Source: Chlorobaculum sp. 24CR
GTDB lineage: Bacteria > Bacteroidota > Chlorobiia > Chlorobiales > Chlorobiaceae
DNA length: 64,000 nucleotides
Direction: 5' to 3'
Assembly: GCF_004118635.1 (NCBI RefSeq)
Contig: NZ_SDGU01000022.1
Span: 1-64,000 of the forward strand
The notes under the pieces are model-generated. The model saw only the letters and a list, made by a program, of their open reading frames with translations, was not told the origin of the DNA and did no database searches. The position numbers and the translations under genes are program-made. Shown in pieces: positions 16,145 through 24,970 of this stretch (the stretch's first letter is position 1; the number at the start of each line of letters is the position of its first letter).

Positions 16145-18118
16145 TCAGGATCGTCGATCTATTTCCTCACGGAGTTTTGCGATCAGCTCGTCAACGCCAA
16201 AGCTGCCTTCGTCGCCCTTGCGATGGCGGCGGAGGGAGACCTCTCCAGCCTCCTGTTCGTTCCTGCCGATGACCAGCATACAGGGAATTTTCGATATTTC
16301 GGCTTCACGGATTTTCTTGCCAATCTTTTCGCTGCGCAGATCGAGTTCGGCGCGGATGCCCGCTTCGTGCAGCTTGGCATAGACCTCGCGGGCGTAGTCG
16401 TGCACGTCCTCGGCGATGGGCAGAACGACCGCCTGCACGGGCGCGAGCCAGAGCGGGAAGTTGCCCGCCGTGTGTTCGATCAGGACGCCGATGAAGCGCT
16501 CCATCGAGCCGAACGGCGCGCGATGAATCACCACCGGGCGGTGCTTCTGGCCGTCGCTGCCGATGTAGGTCAAATCGAAGCGCTCCGGCATGACGTAGTC
16601 AACCTGCACGGTGCCGAGCTGCCACTTGCGGCCAATCGCGTCGCGCACGATGAAGTCGATCTTCGGCCCGTAGAAGCTCGCCTCGCCGATGCCGATGAAG
16701 TATTTGATCCCCATGCGGTCGGCGGCCTCCTTCACATCCTTCTCGGCCTGCTCCCACACCTCGGCGGTGCCGCCGTACTTCGACTGGTTTTCCGGGTCGT
16801 GCAGCGACAGGCGGGTTTCGACCTCGTCGAAGCCGAGCGTGTTGAAGACGAAGCGGGTCAGGTCGATGGCGTTGCAGATTTCGTCAACGAGCTGGTCGGG
16901 ACGGCAGTAGATGTGCGAGTCGTCCTGCGTGAAGCCGCGGGCGCGCACCAGGCCGTTCAGCTCGCCGGACTGCTCGTGGCGATAGACCGTGCCGAACTCG
17001 GTGAGCCGGATCGGCAGTTCGCGGTAGCTGCGCAGCGACGAACTGTAGATCAGGTGGTGGTGCGGGCAGTTCATCGGCTTGAGCAGGTACTGCTCCTCGC
17101 GGCCCGTCTCGTCCTTGTAGGTGAGCGGCGGGAACTGCGAATCGCTGTAGTACGGGTAGTGGCCCGAACGCTTGTACAGCTCGATGTTGCCGATGTGCGG
17201 CGTGTAAACCGGCACGTAGCCGCGCTTGCGCTGCTCGGCTTTCAGGAAGGTTTCGAGTTCGTTGCGGATGATCGCGCCGTTCGGCAGCCAGATCGGCAGG
17301 CCGCTGCCGACCTCCGGGGTCAGCATGAAAAGGCCGAGTTCCGCGCCGAGCTTACGGTGGTCGCGCTTGCGGGCCTCCTCCAGCCGGGCGACGTGCTCCT
17401 TGAGCAGCTTGTCGCTTGGGAAGGTGATGCCGTAGATGCGCTGCATCGTTTCGCGCGACGAATCGCCACGCCAGTACGATGACGAAATATTGGTGAGCAG
17501 CACCGCCTTGACCTTGCCGGTCGAGGGCAGGTGCGGACCGCTGCACAGGTCGGCGAAACCGTCCTGGTGATAGACCGAAACCGTCGGCACCTTTTTCAGC
17601 GTGTCTTCGAGAATTTCGACCTTGTACGGGTCTTTGCGCTCGTTCGAGAAGTATTCGATGGCCTGCTCGCGCGGCATCTCCTCGCGGGTGATGGCGAGGT
17701 CGCGCTTGCTGATCTCCAGCATTTTCGCCTCGATCTGGCGGAGGTCGTCCTCGTTGAAGCGGTGCTCGCAGGCGATGTCGTAGTAAAAGCCCTGCTCGAT
17801 GGCCGGGCCAGCGCCGAACTTCGCTCCGGGGAAGAGTTCCTCGATGGCGTGGGCCATGAGGTGGCTCGAACTGTGCCAGAAAATCTCGCGGCCTTCGGCG
17901 GAGTCGAAGGTGATGATCGAGACGCTTGCGTTCGCCATGACGGGCGTGTCGAGGTCGCAGGGCCTGCCGTCGATGGTGAAGGCGAGCGCAGCCTGCGCCA
18001 GCTTTTTGCCGATGGAGGCCGCGATTTCGAGGCCGGTAACGCCGGAAGGGTAGCTTCTTTCAGAACCGTCAGGCAAGGTGACGATCACCTGTGGACGGTC
18101 ATCCGTTCTTTCAGACAT
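16145..18118 (-). CDS. thrS: Threonine--tRNA ligase
   Basis: 657 residues, full length. The N-terminal TGS domain (about 8-70) is followed by the editing domain with 'FWHSSSHLMAHAIEELFPGA'. The class II core has 'MNCPHHHLIYSSSLRSYR', 'YRHEQSGELNGLVRARGFTQ' and 'HRAPFGSMERFIGVLIEH' (motif 3). An anticodon-binding domain ends the protein. The zinc ligands (a Cys and two His in the core) appear present. It heads the minus-strand run thrS-infC-rpmI-rplT-pheS. Upstream lies a repeat-bearing intergenic region. Confidence 0.96.
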   Translation of the reverse strand: MSERTDDRPQVIVTLPDGSERSYPSGVTGLEIAASIGKKLAQAALAFTIDGRPCDLDTPVMANASVSIITFDSAEGREIFWHSSSHLMAHAIEELFPGAKFGAGPAIEQGFYYDIACEHRFNEDDLRQIEAKMLEISKRDLAITREEMPREQAIEYFSNERKDPYKVEILEDTLKKVPTVSVYHQDGFADLCSGPHLPSTGKVKAVLLTNISSSYWRGDSSRETMQRIYGITFPSDKLLKEHVARLEEARKRDHRKLGAELGLFMLTPEVGSGLPIWLPNGAIIRNELETFLKAEQRKRGYVPVYTPHIGNIELYKRSGHYPYYSDSQFPPLTYKDETGREEQYLLKPMNCPHHHLIYSSSLRSYRELPIRLTEFGTVYRHEQSGELNGLVRARGFTQDDSHIYCRPDQLVDEICNAIDLTRFVFNTLGFDEVETRLSLHDPENQSKYGGTAEVWEQAEKDVKEAADRMGIKYFIGIGEASFYGPKIDFIVRDAIGRKWQLGTVQVDYVMPERFDLTYIGSDGQKHRPVVIHRAPFGSMERFIGVLIEHTAGNFPLWLAPVQAVVLPIAEDVHDYAREVYAKLHEAGIRAELDLRSEKIGKKIREAEISKIPCMLVIGRNEQEAGEVSLRRHRKGDEGSFGVDELIAKLREEIDRRS

Positions 18119-18550
18119 TGAATTTGTAGTCCATAAATCATGTTGCCGGGGCGAAGGTCTTGACGCCAGCCCCTCCCCGTTTGGGGGAAAAATCGTGACA
18201 GCCGCTTTTTGTCAGTATTCGCCGGACGGGAGGGCTGTTCTCGACGCCGTGCTGAAAATCAGTGGCGCATCTGTTCCCCGTACCGATAAGAAGACGGGCA
18301 TAATGCAAAAAGTTTTGGAAAATTCCAAGAGGGATATGCGGCGGGTGGGGTTTGGGTCTTCCCCTGGGAGCGCCGAGCGCCTGCTCGGCATCTTTTGGGA
18401 GTGCCAATTGCTTGTTTACTTCGACTTGGTGTTGTTTTGTGACATCTGGATGGTTTTGAGGCTTGAATGATGTGGAGCCTTCGGCTCCATTGCCGAGCAG
18501 GCGCTCGGCGTTCCCAGCATTTGGGACGGGCTCTGGTTGGCGATGCGCGA
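18119..18550. other. Intergenic region carrying an inverted repeat pair
   Basis: 432 bases between the divergent-looking start of thrS and the end of the STAND gene. No gene is convincing: the plus-strand frame 18078-18470 lacks protein character. The region contains two inverted copies of a 24-base palindromic element and a separate 15-base hairpin (GGAGCC-TTC-GGCTCC at 18474-18488). The thrS promoter must lie near 18119-18250. Confidence 0.6.
18366..18515. repeat. Pair of REP-like palindromes in inverted orientation
   Basis: The 24 bases at 18366-18389 recur in reverse complement at 18492-18515 with one mismatch. Each copy is itself a hairpin: GCCGAGC-GCCT-GCTCGGC. Paired inverted palindromes of this kind resemble REP/BIME elements. 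Whether further copies occur in the genome cannot be seen here. Confidence 0.7.
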
Positions 18551-20719
18551 TTACAACGCTGCGAGGATATTTTTGACATTCGACCAGTTCTTCTGAAACT
18601 CGGCATACGCAGGAGCGTCATTGACCAATTCCGCCCAGAGCGCCTCAGCCTTCTCCAGCCAGTGGCGGGCTTCCGCCAGATCGCCGCGCTGCACACCGCT
18701 GAAAACACCTAAATTTGCATACGATACTGCCAGCTCATTTTTGAGGCTTACATTTGCCTGGTTCGACTCATATAGCTCTTTAATCAATAAGTTGAACTGC
18801 TCAAAAAAGCTCAATGCTTTTTCCGATTGATCTAACGAAAGGTACGTCTTTCCCAGTTTTTCGTACGAGATCGCCAATCCGTTTTTGAAGCCCACATTTA
18901 CTCGGTTCGACTCGTACAGCTCCTCAAACAATCGTGCCTCGTCTTTAAAAAAGCTTAATGCTTTTTCCAGTTGGCCCAACGTAGTGTATATATCTCCAAG
19001 CTTTGAGTACGATACCGCTAAACCGCTCTTGAAGCTCACATTTGCTTGGTTCGACTCGTACAGCTCTTCACTCAATGTCGCATCCTCCTTAAAAAAACTC
19101 AACGCTTTTTCCGGTTGATCCAGCGAACAGTAAGTTTCTCCAAGTTTTGCGTACGAGATCGCCAATCCATTTTTGAGGCTTACATTTGCTCGGTTTGACT
19201 CGTATAGTTCTTTAATCAATAGGTTGAACTGCTCAAAAAAGCTCAACGCTTTTTCCGGTTGGTCTAACGTAGTGTATATATCTCCAAGTTTTGAGTACGA
19301 TACCGCTAGTTCATTCTTGCACCACCATTTTTTTGGGGTTAATTCCATTAAAGCTTTACTGAGCTGATTGCATTTTTCATAATATCTCAACGCTTTGCTC
19401 AGGTTGCCTGTCGTTGTATGAAAGCTCCCGATATATTCCATGAGCAAAACTGTCTCATCCTGCTTATCAAGATGCTCAACGACGCTCTCTGCAAATCGTG
19501 TGTACAAAGTGCCTGACAGGTAATCGGTATTGACCAGATGGCCCATCATATCATACTCAAGTTTGTCGATCAGCGCTTTGACCAGCGTTTCGCACTGCTC
19601 GTCCAGACGCTCTCCGACCTGCAACCGTGTTACCGCCTGAACGACCGGGCTGCATTTGAACTGTTTTGCGCTGGCGTTGTACTCGATCCACCCTTTTTGG
19701 ACGAGATCGCGGAGAGAGCTGTCGAGTGCATCGTTTCCGGGTTGCAGCGCTTCAAGCGTGGCGAAAGCGATCGGTTCGGCGGGCAGTACCGAAAAGACGC
19801 ACAGAAGCTGCTCTTCGCCCGGTTCGAGTTTCGCAAGGTCGTACATGGCGGCAATCACCGTTTCCGCTTTTTCCTCCCTCAATCTGAACATGCCGGGGTT
19901 GTACTCTGTCCGAACCTTCTCGCTTTTGCTCAGGCCGAACAGCCCGGAACCCCGCAGATCGTCGAGCATCCGGGAAAGCGCATAGCCGGTGCGGAACTGA
20001 TTGACCGTGTCGAGGTTTTTGGCCAGCAGCTCGATGACGAGGGTGTTGTAGCCGACGGCACGCAGAATCTCTTTCAGCAGATCGTCCTCGGCGCGGTCGT
20101 GCCCCGGATAGTGCGTCGTGAAGAGCCGCATCGCCGCCGATTCGTCGAGATGGCCGACGCGGCAGGTTTTGGCGTGAGCGAACGATTCGATGCGCGTGGT
20201 CAGCAAAATGTGGAAATTCGGGCACCTGCGCAGTTCGAGGTAGTGCGCCGAAAGGTCTTTGATGTCGTTGGCGTTGTCGATCACGAGCAGGCAGGGCTTT
20301 TTCAGCCCGGCCATTTCGCGGAGCAGCTTTTCGCGGCGCACGTCGGCGGGGTCGGTCAGCGCGAACTCCACCTTCAGCGGATCGGCAAGCGTCAGCATGG
20401 CGTCGCCGAGACTTCGTTCGGCAAACACCCAGCCAAGATGCGCGTAGTCGCTGAAGTAGCGCTGGTAATACTTCGCCGCCAGCGTCGTTTTGCCGATTCC
20501 CCCCTCGCCATTGACCAGCAACAAAAGATTGTTTCCGTCGAACAGCTCGTCGTGAACCTCCTGGAGCTTCTCGTCACGCCCGATGAAAACCTCCGGAATC
20601 ACCGGCAGAATGCCGAGATATTTGGCAATCTTCTTTTCGCCGTAGAGGAAAACCGGATTGTTCAGCGTCGAGGCGTTGAATTGATTGCCAACATCCGATT
20701 GATTGTGAACGTCAGTCAT
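18551..20719 (-). CDS. STAND NTPase: NB-ARC domain plus TPR array
   Basis: 722 residues. Near residue 50 is 'FIGRDEKLQEVHDELF', the start of an NB-ARC module. The P-loop 'VNGEGGIGKTTLAAKYY' lies near 72-88, Walker B 'CLLVIDNAND' near 145, and 'ILLTTRIESFAHA' (RNBS-B/sensor) near 173. A winged-helix-like part follows, then TPR units. Four consecutive 48-residue units (DNA 18740-19315) are near-identical, each with '[N/S]-x-LA[V/I]SY-x-KLG' and 'EKALSFF'. STAND NTPases sense a ligand through the repeats, oligomerise and switch on an effector. The effector is probably the TIR-like gene immediately upstream, now interrupted. ATG 20719 is preferred (AGGCG upstream); GTG 20731 is possible. Antiphage defence is inferred from architecture. 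Confidence 0.82.
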   Translation of the reverse strand: MTDVHNQSDVGNQFNASTLNNPVFLYGEKKIAKYLGILPVIPEVFIGRDEKLQEVHDELFDGNNLLLLVNGEGGIGKTTLAAKYYQRYFSDYAHLGWVFAERSLGDAMLTLADPLKVEFALTDPADVRREKLLREMAGLKKPCLLVIDNANDIKDLSAHYLELRRCPNFHILLTTRIESFAHAKTCRVGHLDESAAMRLFTTHYPGHDRAEDDLLKEILRAVGYNTLVIELLAKNLDTVNQFRTGYALSRMLDDLRGSGLFGLSKSEKVRTEYNPGMFRLREEKAETVIAAMYDLAKLEPGEEQLLCVFSVLPAEPIAFATLEALQPGNDALDSSLRDLVQKGWIEYNASAKQFKCSPVVQAVTRLQVGERLDEQCETLVKALIDKLEYDMMGHLVNTDYLSGTLYTRFAESVVEHLDKQDETVLLMEYIGSFHTTTGNLSKALRYYEKCNQLSKALMELTPKKWWCKNELAVSYSKLGDIYTTLDQPEKALSFFEQFNLLIKELYESNRANVSLKNGLAISYAKLGETYCSLDQPEKALSFFKEDATLSEELYESNQANVSFKSGLAVSYSKLGDIYTTLGQLEKALSFFKDEARLFEELYESNRVNVGFKNGLAISYEKLGKTYLSLDQSEKALSFFEQFNLLIKELYESNQANVSLKNELAVSYANLGVFSGVQRGDLAEARHWLEKAEALWAELVNDAPAYAEFQKNWSNVKNILAAL
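18740..19315 (-). repeat. Four tandem 144-bp units encoding near-identical TPR repeats
   Basis: Inside the STAND gene, four in-frame units of exactly 48 codons follow each other. A fifth partial unit begins downstream with 'NELAVSYANLG'. Units share phrases such as 'EKALSFF' and 'ELYESN'; first and fourth units share 'EQFNLLIKELYESN'. The DNA similarity is high enough to allow unit gain or loss by slippage or recombination. Confidence 0.85.
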
Positions 20720-20727
20720 TATGCGCC

Positions 20728-21294
20728 TCACTGAAATGTCGGGTTGTTGATGATCGCGTCGTTAATCTGAGTCTTGATGTTCGCGCCCCGGTTGTCAACA
20801 TAAATCCTGGCGGCATCACCGATTTTTCCCATGCTTGCAAGATCAAGCCGGTCAAGCTCCTTGTTGAACTGAACCCACAAGTCGGCGGCGTCGTTGTATC
20901 GGCTGAAAAAGTGCCCCAGCCCATCCAGCTTCTTTTTGAACCGGTCGAGGCTTGGCTCGGCGGCTTGTGGCGGCTCTTTGAACCAGGTGAAAATCGACGG
21001 CTTTCCGCTGGACTTGAACAAGCGGTAAGCGACATCGAACTCCTCCTCGGTGTATTTGCCCACCTTGTTCCAGGCAAGCAGCACGAACAGATCCGCCGCT
21101 TCGATCTGCTTGTTGTATTCATCCTACGAGCGCGTCAGCGACATCTTTGCGGAAAGGTCTTCCCAGTTGACGAGTTCGAGAAAAACCCCTTTGTTTTTCA
21201 GGAGTTTGTTCTTGCGATTGATTTCAATTTCAAACGCTTCCCGGTCGGCCTTCAGCTCGTTTGACGAGGCAAGAAAGATTCTGATCGTTCGCAT
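20728..21294 (-). pseudogene. TIR-like effector gene interrupted by one amber codon
   Basis: Read through a single TAG (21126-21124), this strand gives a continuous 188-codon frame from ATG 21294 ('MRTIRIFLASSNELKADREA') to TGA 20728. The break falls in 'MSLTRS-stop-DEYNKQIEA', where relatives I recall have SxTRxQDEYN, so CAG to TAG is the likely change. The next part, 'DLFVLLAWNKVGKYTEEEFD', is a TIR-like/DUF4062-like fold feature. Such domains usually accompany NB-ARC or NACHT proteins as effectors, and the STAND gene starts within ten bases of its end. No frameshift is needed. A truncated peptide, a restart, suppression or a sequencing error are all possible. Confidence 0.75.
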
Positions 21295-21445
21295 GACAGT
21301 GGGCTTTGGTTGGCGTAGAGCGCACACGTCATAATTTCGCAAAAAATTTTGGAAATGTGTGGGGGTTGGGGGGCGTGTGTAGGGGTAACCCTTGCGGTTG
21401 CCCTGATGGAAATGCGATGGGCGAAGGTCGACAGGGTGGACAAGA

Positions 21446-21466
21446 GGGCGGGCGCGAGGCCCGCCC
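21446..21466. repeat. GC-rich palindrome
   Basis: GGGCGGGC (21446-21453) pairs with GCCCGCCC (21459-21466) around GCGAG, followed by CCTACGGG. The sequence type is a common dispersed intergenic repeat in many bacteria. It lies between the TIR-like gene start and the bchZ end, and no T-run follows, so it is not an obvious terminator. Confidence 0.55.
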
Positions 21467-21505
21467 CTACGGGAGAAATTGTGGATTAGCAGAGTTGTTG
21501 AAAGC

Positions 21506-22912
21506 TTATCCCAATTGTTGCAGAATGTCCGGGGTTACGGTGTCTGCGCCGCGGCTTGCCGCCAGATTTTCGGCTTTGCGTTTGAGTTCGCGGCCAAAGG
21601 ATATCTGGCTGATGAACGGGGCTTTTTTGACGATGCCGTCCAGAATCGCGTTGGCTTCGGGGGTCCATTTGAGCGGCTTGGCCGGGGCTGCGGCTTGCTG
21701 CCGCCGGGTGATGGGCAGGAAGTTGAAGAGGGTGTCGTAGAGCGCGTTGACGATCTCCTGCACCAGCCAGATGACGCCGCTGTGGCCCATGAAGGGGGTG
21801 CCGAGCGCGCGGCGCACGATGGGGCCGGGGAAGCCTGCCGGGATGAAGCGGCTCTTGGCGTCGAGTTCGGCGAGGTAAATCTTGTCGGGCATCCGTCCGT
21901 AGAGGAATTGCGGCTGCGTGGCTTTGATCTCTTCGCGCACCGCGTTGTTGCTGGCCGTGGCCGAGTCGTGGCTGAAGAGGCACTGCATCCCCAGCTCGTC
22001 CGCCAGCACGCGCCGGATACCCTCGGCGTAGCTCTTGCTCGCCACGACGCCGAAGCGGATGGTCGGGAACCACTCCGACTGCGGGCCGCGCCACAAATCC
22101 CAGAGCGGCCTGAGCGTCGTGCGCTTCTCCTCCTCGATGAACCGTGCGGCCTGTTCCGGCGTTCCGGCAAGTCGCCCGATCTCTTCGATGAAGCGGTCGC
22201 TCTCCTCGATGCCGAACGGCGCGTAGAGCACCGGGCGCTTGAGCTTTTCGGCGAGCGCCGCGCCGAATTCGCGGTACATCACCACAACTGCCGCCGAGTT
22301 TTTCAGCCTGGCGACGTCCGCCGCTTTCGACTCGAAGGGATAGACGTGCGCGACTCTTCCGCCCGCGCCGGTGACGAGGCGCTTGAGTTCGGCGAGATCG
22401 GCGGGGCTGTTGAAGCAGCCGTAGGTCGGGCCGATGATGCTCACCGTGCCCGGTTCGATTTCCGCCGGTTGGTCGTCGTCGAACTGGTCGAAGAGCCATG
22501 CCAGCGCTCTCTCGCGCCCCTGCCACTCGTTCTGGCCGAGCGAGTCGGAGGCGAAGAAGCGCACCGACGGGTACTTCATGGCGAGCATGTTCTGGTGGTC
22601 GCTGCCGATCATTTCGCTCTCCGCGCTGGAGATGAGGATGAGCTGCTTGCCGGAACCCTTCAGCTTGTCGATGGTCTCCTGCACAATTTCGGAGCTGCCC
22701 GACGAGGAGATTTCGCGCTCGGTGAGGCTGGTGGGCGTGAGGTTTTCGAGGTAGGGAATGGCGTCGGTGTAGTCCATGACCGCCACGCCAGTCAGATTGT
22801 AGCACCCCACCGGCGCGTCGGCGATGACGTGCACATCTTCGAGCGCGCAGAAGGTGTTGACCGCAGCCCAGTAGGCGCTGGCGGTCGATTCGTCCCGTAT
22901 GGTTTTTGCCAT
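21506..22912 (-). CDS. bchZ: Chlorophyllide a reductase subunit Z
   Basis: 468 residues. The N-terminal 'SAYWAAVNTFCALEDVHVI' and 'ADAPVGCYNLTGVAVMDYTD' match BchZ; Cys37 is the likely ligand to the [4Fe-4S] cluster shared with BchY. Towards the end 'LGTPFMGHSGVIWLVQEI' and 'LFNFLPITRR' are further BchZ landmarks. The last 55 residues ('KWTPEANAILDGIVKKAPF') form the small domain found at the end of protochlorophyllide/chlorophyllide reductase beta subunits. With BchX and BchY it reduces the B ring of chlorin on the way to bacteriochlorophyll a. BchX and BchY are not in this window. Stands alone on the minus strand. Confidence 0.93.
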   Translation of the reverse strand: MAKTIRDESTASAYWAAVNTFCALEDVHVIADAPVGCYNLTGVAVMDYTDAIPYLENLTPTSLTEREISSSGSSEIVQETIDKLKGSGKQLILISSAESEMIGSDHQNMLAMKYPSVRFFASDSLGQNEWQGRERALAWLFDQFDDDQPAEIEPGTVSIIGPTYGCFNSPADLAELKRLVTGAGGRVAHVYPFESKAADVARLKNSAAVVVMYREFGAALAEKLKRPVLYAPFGIEESDRFIEEIGRLAGTPEQAARFIEEEKRTTLRPLWDLWRGPQSEWFPTIRFGVVASKSYAEGIRRVLADELGMQCLFSHDSATASNNAVREEIKATQPQFLYGRMPDKIYLAELDAKSRFIPAGFPGPIVRRALGTPFMGHSGVIWLVQEIVNALYDTLFNFLPITRRQQAAAPAKPLKWTPEANAILDGIVKKAPFISQISFGRELKRKAENLAASRGADTVTPDILQQLG

Positions 22913-23014
22913 GATCGGAGGGCGTAAGCTGGGTTGATCGAAGCTTATCCCGAAGGCGCTGTGTCCGTGCGTTCGGGATGAAGCGCCTAATTTACAATAA
23001 TATGCGCTTACGGA

Positions 23015-24778
23015 TCAAGGTCTTGCGCCTTCGAGCGATACCGGAAGCGAGCCTCTCGGAACGAGTTGACCATTCAGCGCTTTGAGGATTGCCGCTTCCG
23101 TCTGGTCGGTTTCGCTGTAAGCGCACAGGGCCGAGCCGATCTCCGGGAAGGCGTCGAGGATGTACGGCGTGCCGAAAGAGATGAAGAGAATCGGCGTTCC
23201 AGCCGGAGCCATGCGCGGCAGGCTGCGGACGAAATCAAATTGCAGTTGGGTGAAGCGCGATGGCTCCGATTTCGACCACGCCTGGATGCCGGTGGTCAGA
23301 ATCACGGCAGAGGCGTTGGAGACCGCTTTGGAGGCTCGCTGGAAAAACTCCGGCTTGCTTCGAGGCGTGAGGCGCATCGAGGTGACGTTGTATCTGGAGC
23401 GAAGCGTATCGGCGAACTCGCCGCCCACTTTCTGGCCGGGACGGTCATTGAGAATGATATTGACCAGCCGCCCGTTTTGCGGAAAGCGCAGGGGGAGGCT
23501 GCGGTTGCGATCCCTGATGAGCGTGAGCGACTCTTCGGCGATCTGTTCGGCGACCCGTTTGTTTGCCGGAGTTCCGACCCGCTCGTTCAGCCGGGAAAGA
23601 TCGACGAGTTTCTGCCGGTCGAGGCCAAGCCAGTGTTTCATCTGAAGAATCCGGCGTACCGAGTGGTCGATCTGTCGTTCGGAAATCTCTCCCTTTTCGA
23701 CGGCGGCGCACACCGCATCGAAAATCTGCTCCGGATCTTCGGGAAAGAGCAGGATGTCGTTGCCCGCCTGCACGGCCCTGACGGCCACTTGTCCGGGCGT
23801 CAGGCCGTTTTCGAGCGCTTTCATGTTGAGCGCGTCGGTTACGATGAGTCCCTGGAAGCCAAGCTCGCGGCGAAGCAGACCGGTGACAATCTTTTTTGAG
23901 AGCGAGGCCGGTTCCATCGTTCCGGTCAGCCTCGGCACGGCCAGATGGCCGACCATGATGCTGTGCACGCCGTGCGCAATCGCCGAGCGGAAGGGTTTGA
24001 GCTCGTAGTTTTCGAGCCGCCTGCGGTCGCCTTCGAGCACCGGAAGAGCCAGGTGGCTGTCCACGGTCACGTCGCCGTGGCCGGGAAAGTGCTTCGCCGT
24101 GGCCGCGACGCCGTTGGATTGCAGGCCGTCGATCATCGCCGCCGACATGGCGTTGACCAGCGGAATGCGGTCGCCGAACGAGCGGGTGTTGATGACCGGA
24201 TTGGCCGGGTTGCTGTTCAGATCGACCGTTGGCGCGTAGTTCTGCTGAATGCCGACGGCGCGGGCTTCACGCGCGATGATCTCCGCCATTCGCCGGGCCA
24301 GCGCCGGATTGCCAGCCGCGGAGATCGCCATGGCGGGTGAGAATTGCGTCGCCCCATCCAGCCGCATCGCCACCCCCTTCTCCATGTCGGCGCTGACCAG
24401 CAACGGCACGTTCGAGACCTCCTGAAAACGGTTGGCCAAAAGGGCCGCGCTCTGCACATCGCCTTTCAGGAACATGATGCCGCCGATTTTTCCCTCGGCG
24501 GCCAGCCGCGATATGAGCTGAAATTGCGGCCCGTCGTCGTTTTTATAGACGGCATCCACTTTTGCCACGATCATCTGACCCACCTTTTCACGGACGGTCA
24601 TTTTGCGCAGCGTGCGCTCGATCCACGGGTTCCGGTTCGAGAAGACGGCTTGGGCGGAATACGGTTTCAGACGAACGCTTTCCGCCGAATCGACGCCGTT
24701 TGCCATTGCTGACCGAGGCCCGACGGCAAAGAGCGAAAAGAGAAAAAGTGCGATGAACGGTCTATGAAAAAAGCGCAT
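23015..24778 (-). CDS. Glycoside hydrolase family 3, beta-N-acetylhexosaminidase type
   Basis: 587 residues with a signal peptide at the start ('MRFFHRPFIALFLFSLFAVG', cleavage about 26), so it is exported. The frame is open to 24961, but this start gives the signal sequence. The GH3 core contains 'KHFPGHGDVTVDSHLALPVL' (229-248, the NagZ His-Asp dyad loop) and 'LIVTDALNMKAL' with the nucleophile Asp315. A second GH3-C-like domain fills about 400-587. It should remove terminal GlcNAc from peptidoglycan fragments or similar glycans in the periplasm, unlike the cytosolic NagZ of enterics. It follows bchZ in the minus-strand order but is separated by 102 bases. Confidence 0.86.
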   Translation of the reverse strand: MRFFHRPFIALFLFSLFAVGPRSAMANGVDSAESVRLKPYSAQAVFSNRNPWIERTLRKMTVREKVGQMIVAKVDAVYKNDDGPQFQLISRLAAEGKIGGIMFLKGDVQSAALLANRFQEVSNVPLLVSADMEKGVAMRLDGATQFSPAMAISAAGNPALARRMAEIIAREARAVGIQQNYAPTVDLNSNPANPVINTRSFGDRIPLVNAMSAAMIDGLQSNGVAATAKHFPGHGDVTVDSHLALPVLEGDRRRLENYELKPFRSAIAHGVHSIMVGHLAVPRLTGTMEPASLSKKIVTGLLRRELGFQGLIVTDALNMKALENGLTPGQVAVRAVQAGNDILLFPEDPEQIFDAVCAAVEKGEISERQIDHSVRRILQMKHWLGLDRQKLVDLSRLNERVGTPANKRVAEQIAEESLTLIRDRNRSLPLRFPQNGRLVNIILNDRPGQKVGGEFADTLRSRYNVTSMRLTPRSKPEFFQRASKAVSNASAVILTTGIQAWSKSEPSRFTQLQFDFVRSLPRMAPAGTPILFISFGTPYILDAFPEIGSALCAYSETDQTEAAILKALNGQLVPRGSLPVSLEGARP

Positions 24779-24852
24779 GGTTCGATTTGGGCTGGCTGAA
24801 AATTTCGGTGCTTCAGGGGGTAATCTATCAAACAAATTCCTGAGTCTGAAAA

Positions 24853-24892
24853 GATCAGTCGGATCAGACCGATCCGTCAGATCCGACTGATC
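24853..24892. repeat. 13-bp perfect inverted repeat rich in GATC
   Basis: GATCAGTCGGATC (24853-24865) and GATCCGACTGATC (24880-24892) are exact reverse complements around 14 bases that also contain GATC. It lies between the GH3 gene start and the gcvPB terminator. Function unknown; it could be a protein-binding site or a dispersed repeat. Confidence 0.6.
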
Positions 24893-24910
24893 GGGTGGGC
24901 GCGAGCACAT

Positions 24911-24945
24911 AAAAAAGGCTGCTCCTGCAAAATACCGGAGCAGCC
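24911..24945 (-). terminator. Intrinsic terminator after gcvPB
   Basis: GGCTGCTCC (24917-24925) pairs with GGAGCAGCC (24937-24945) over an 11-base loop. On the minus strand a T-run follows (A-run at 24911-24916). It lies 26 bases beyond the gcvPB stop. Confidence 0.9.
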
Positions 24946-24970
24946 TTGAACCTTGCGGCAATCTGCTGCT

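Noticed and set aside
16100-17482. 460-residue open frame opposite thrS
   Set aside because: Antisense shadow of thrS, whose motifs are complete.
18740-19315. Possible CRISPR-like array from the repeating DNA
   Set aside because: Units are 144 bp, contiguous without spacers, and translate in frame to TPR repeats.
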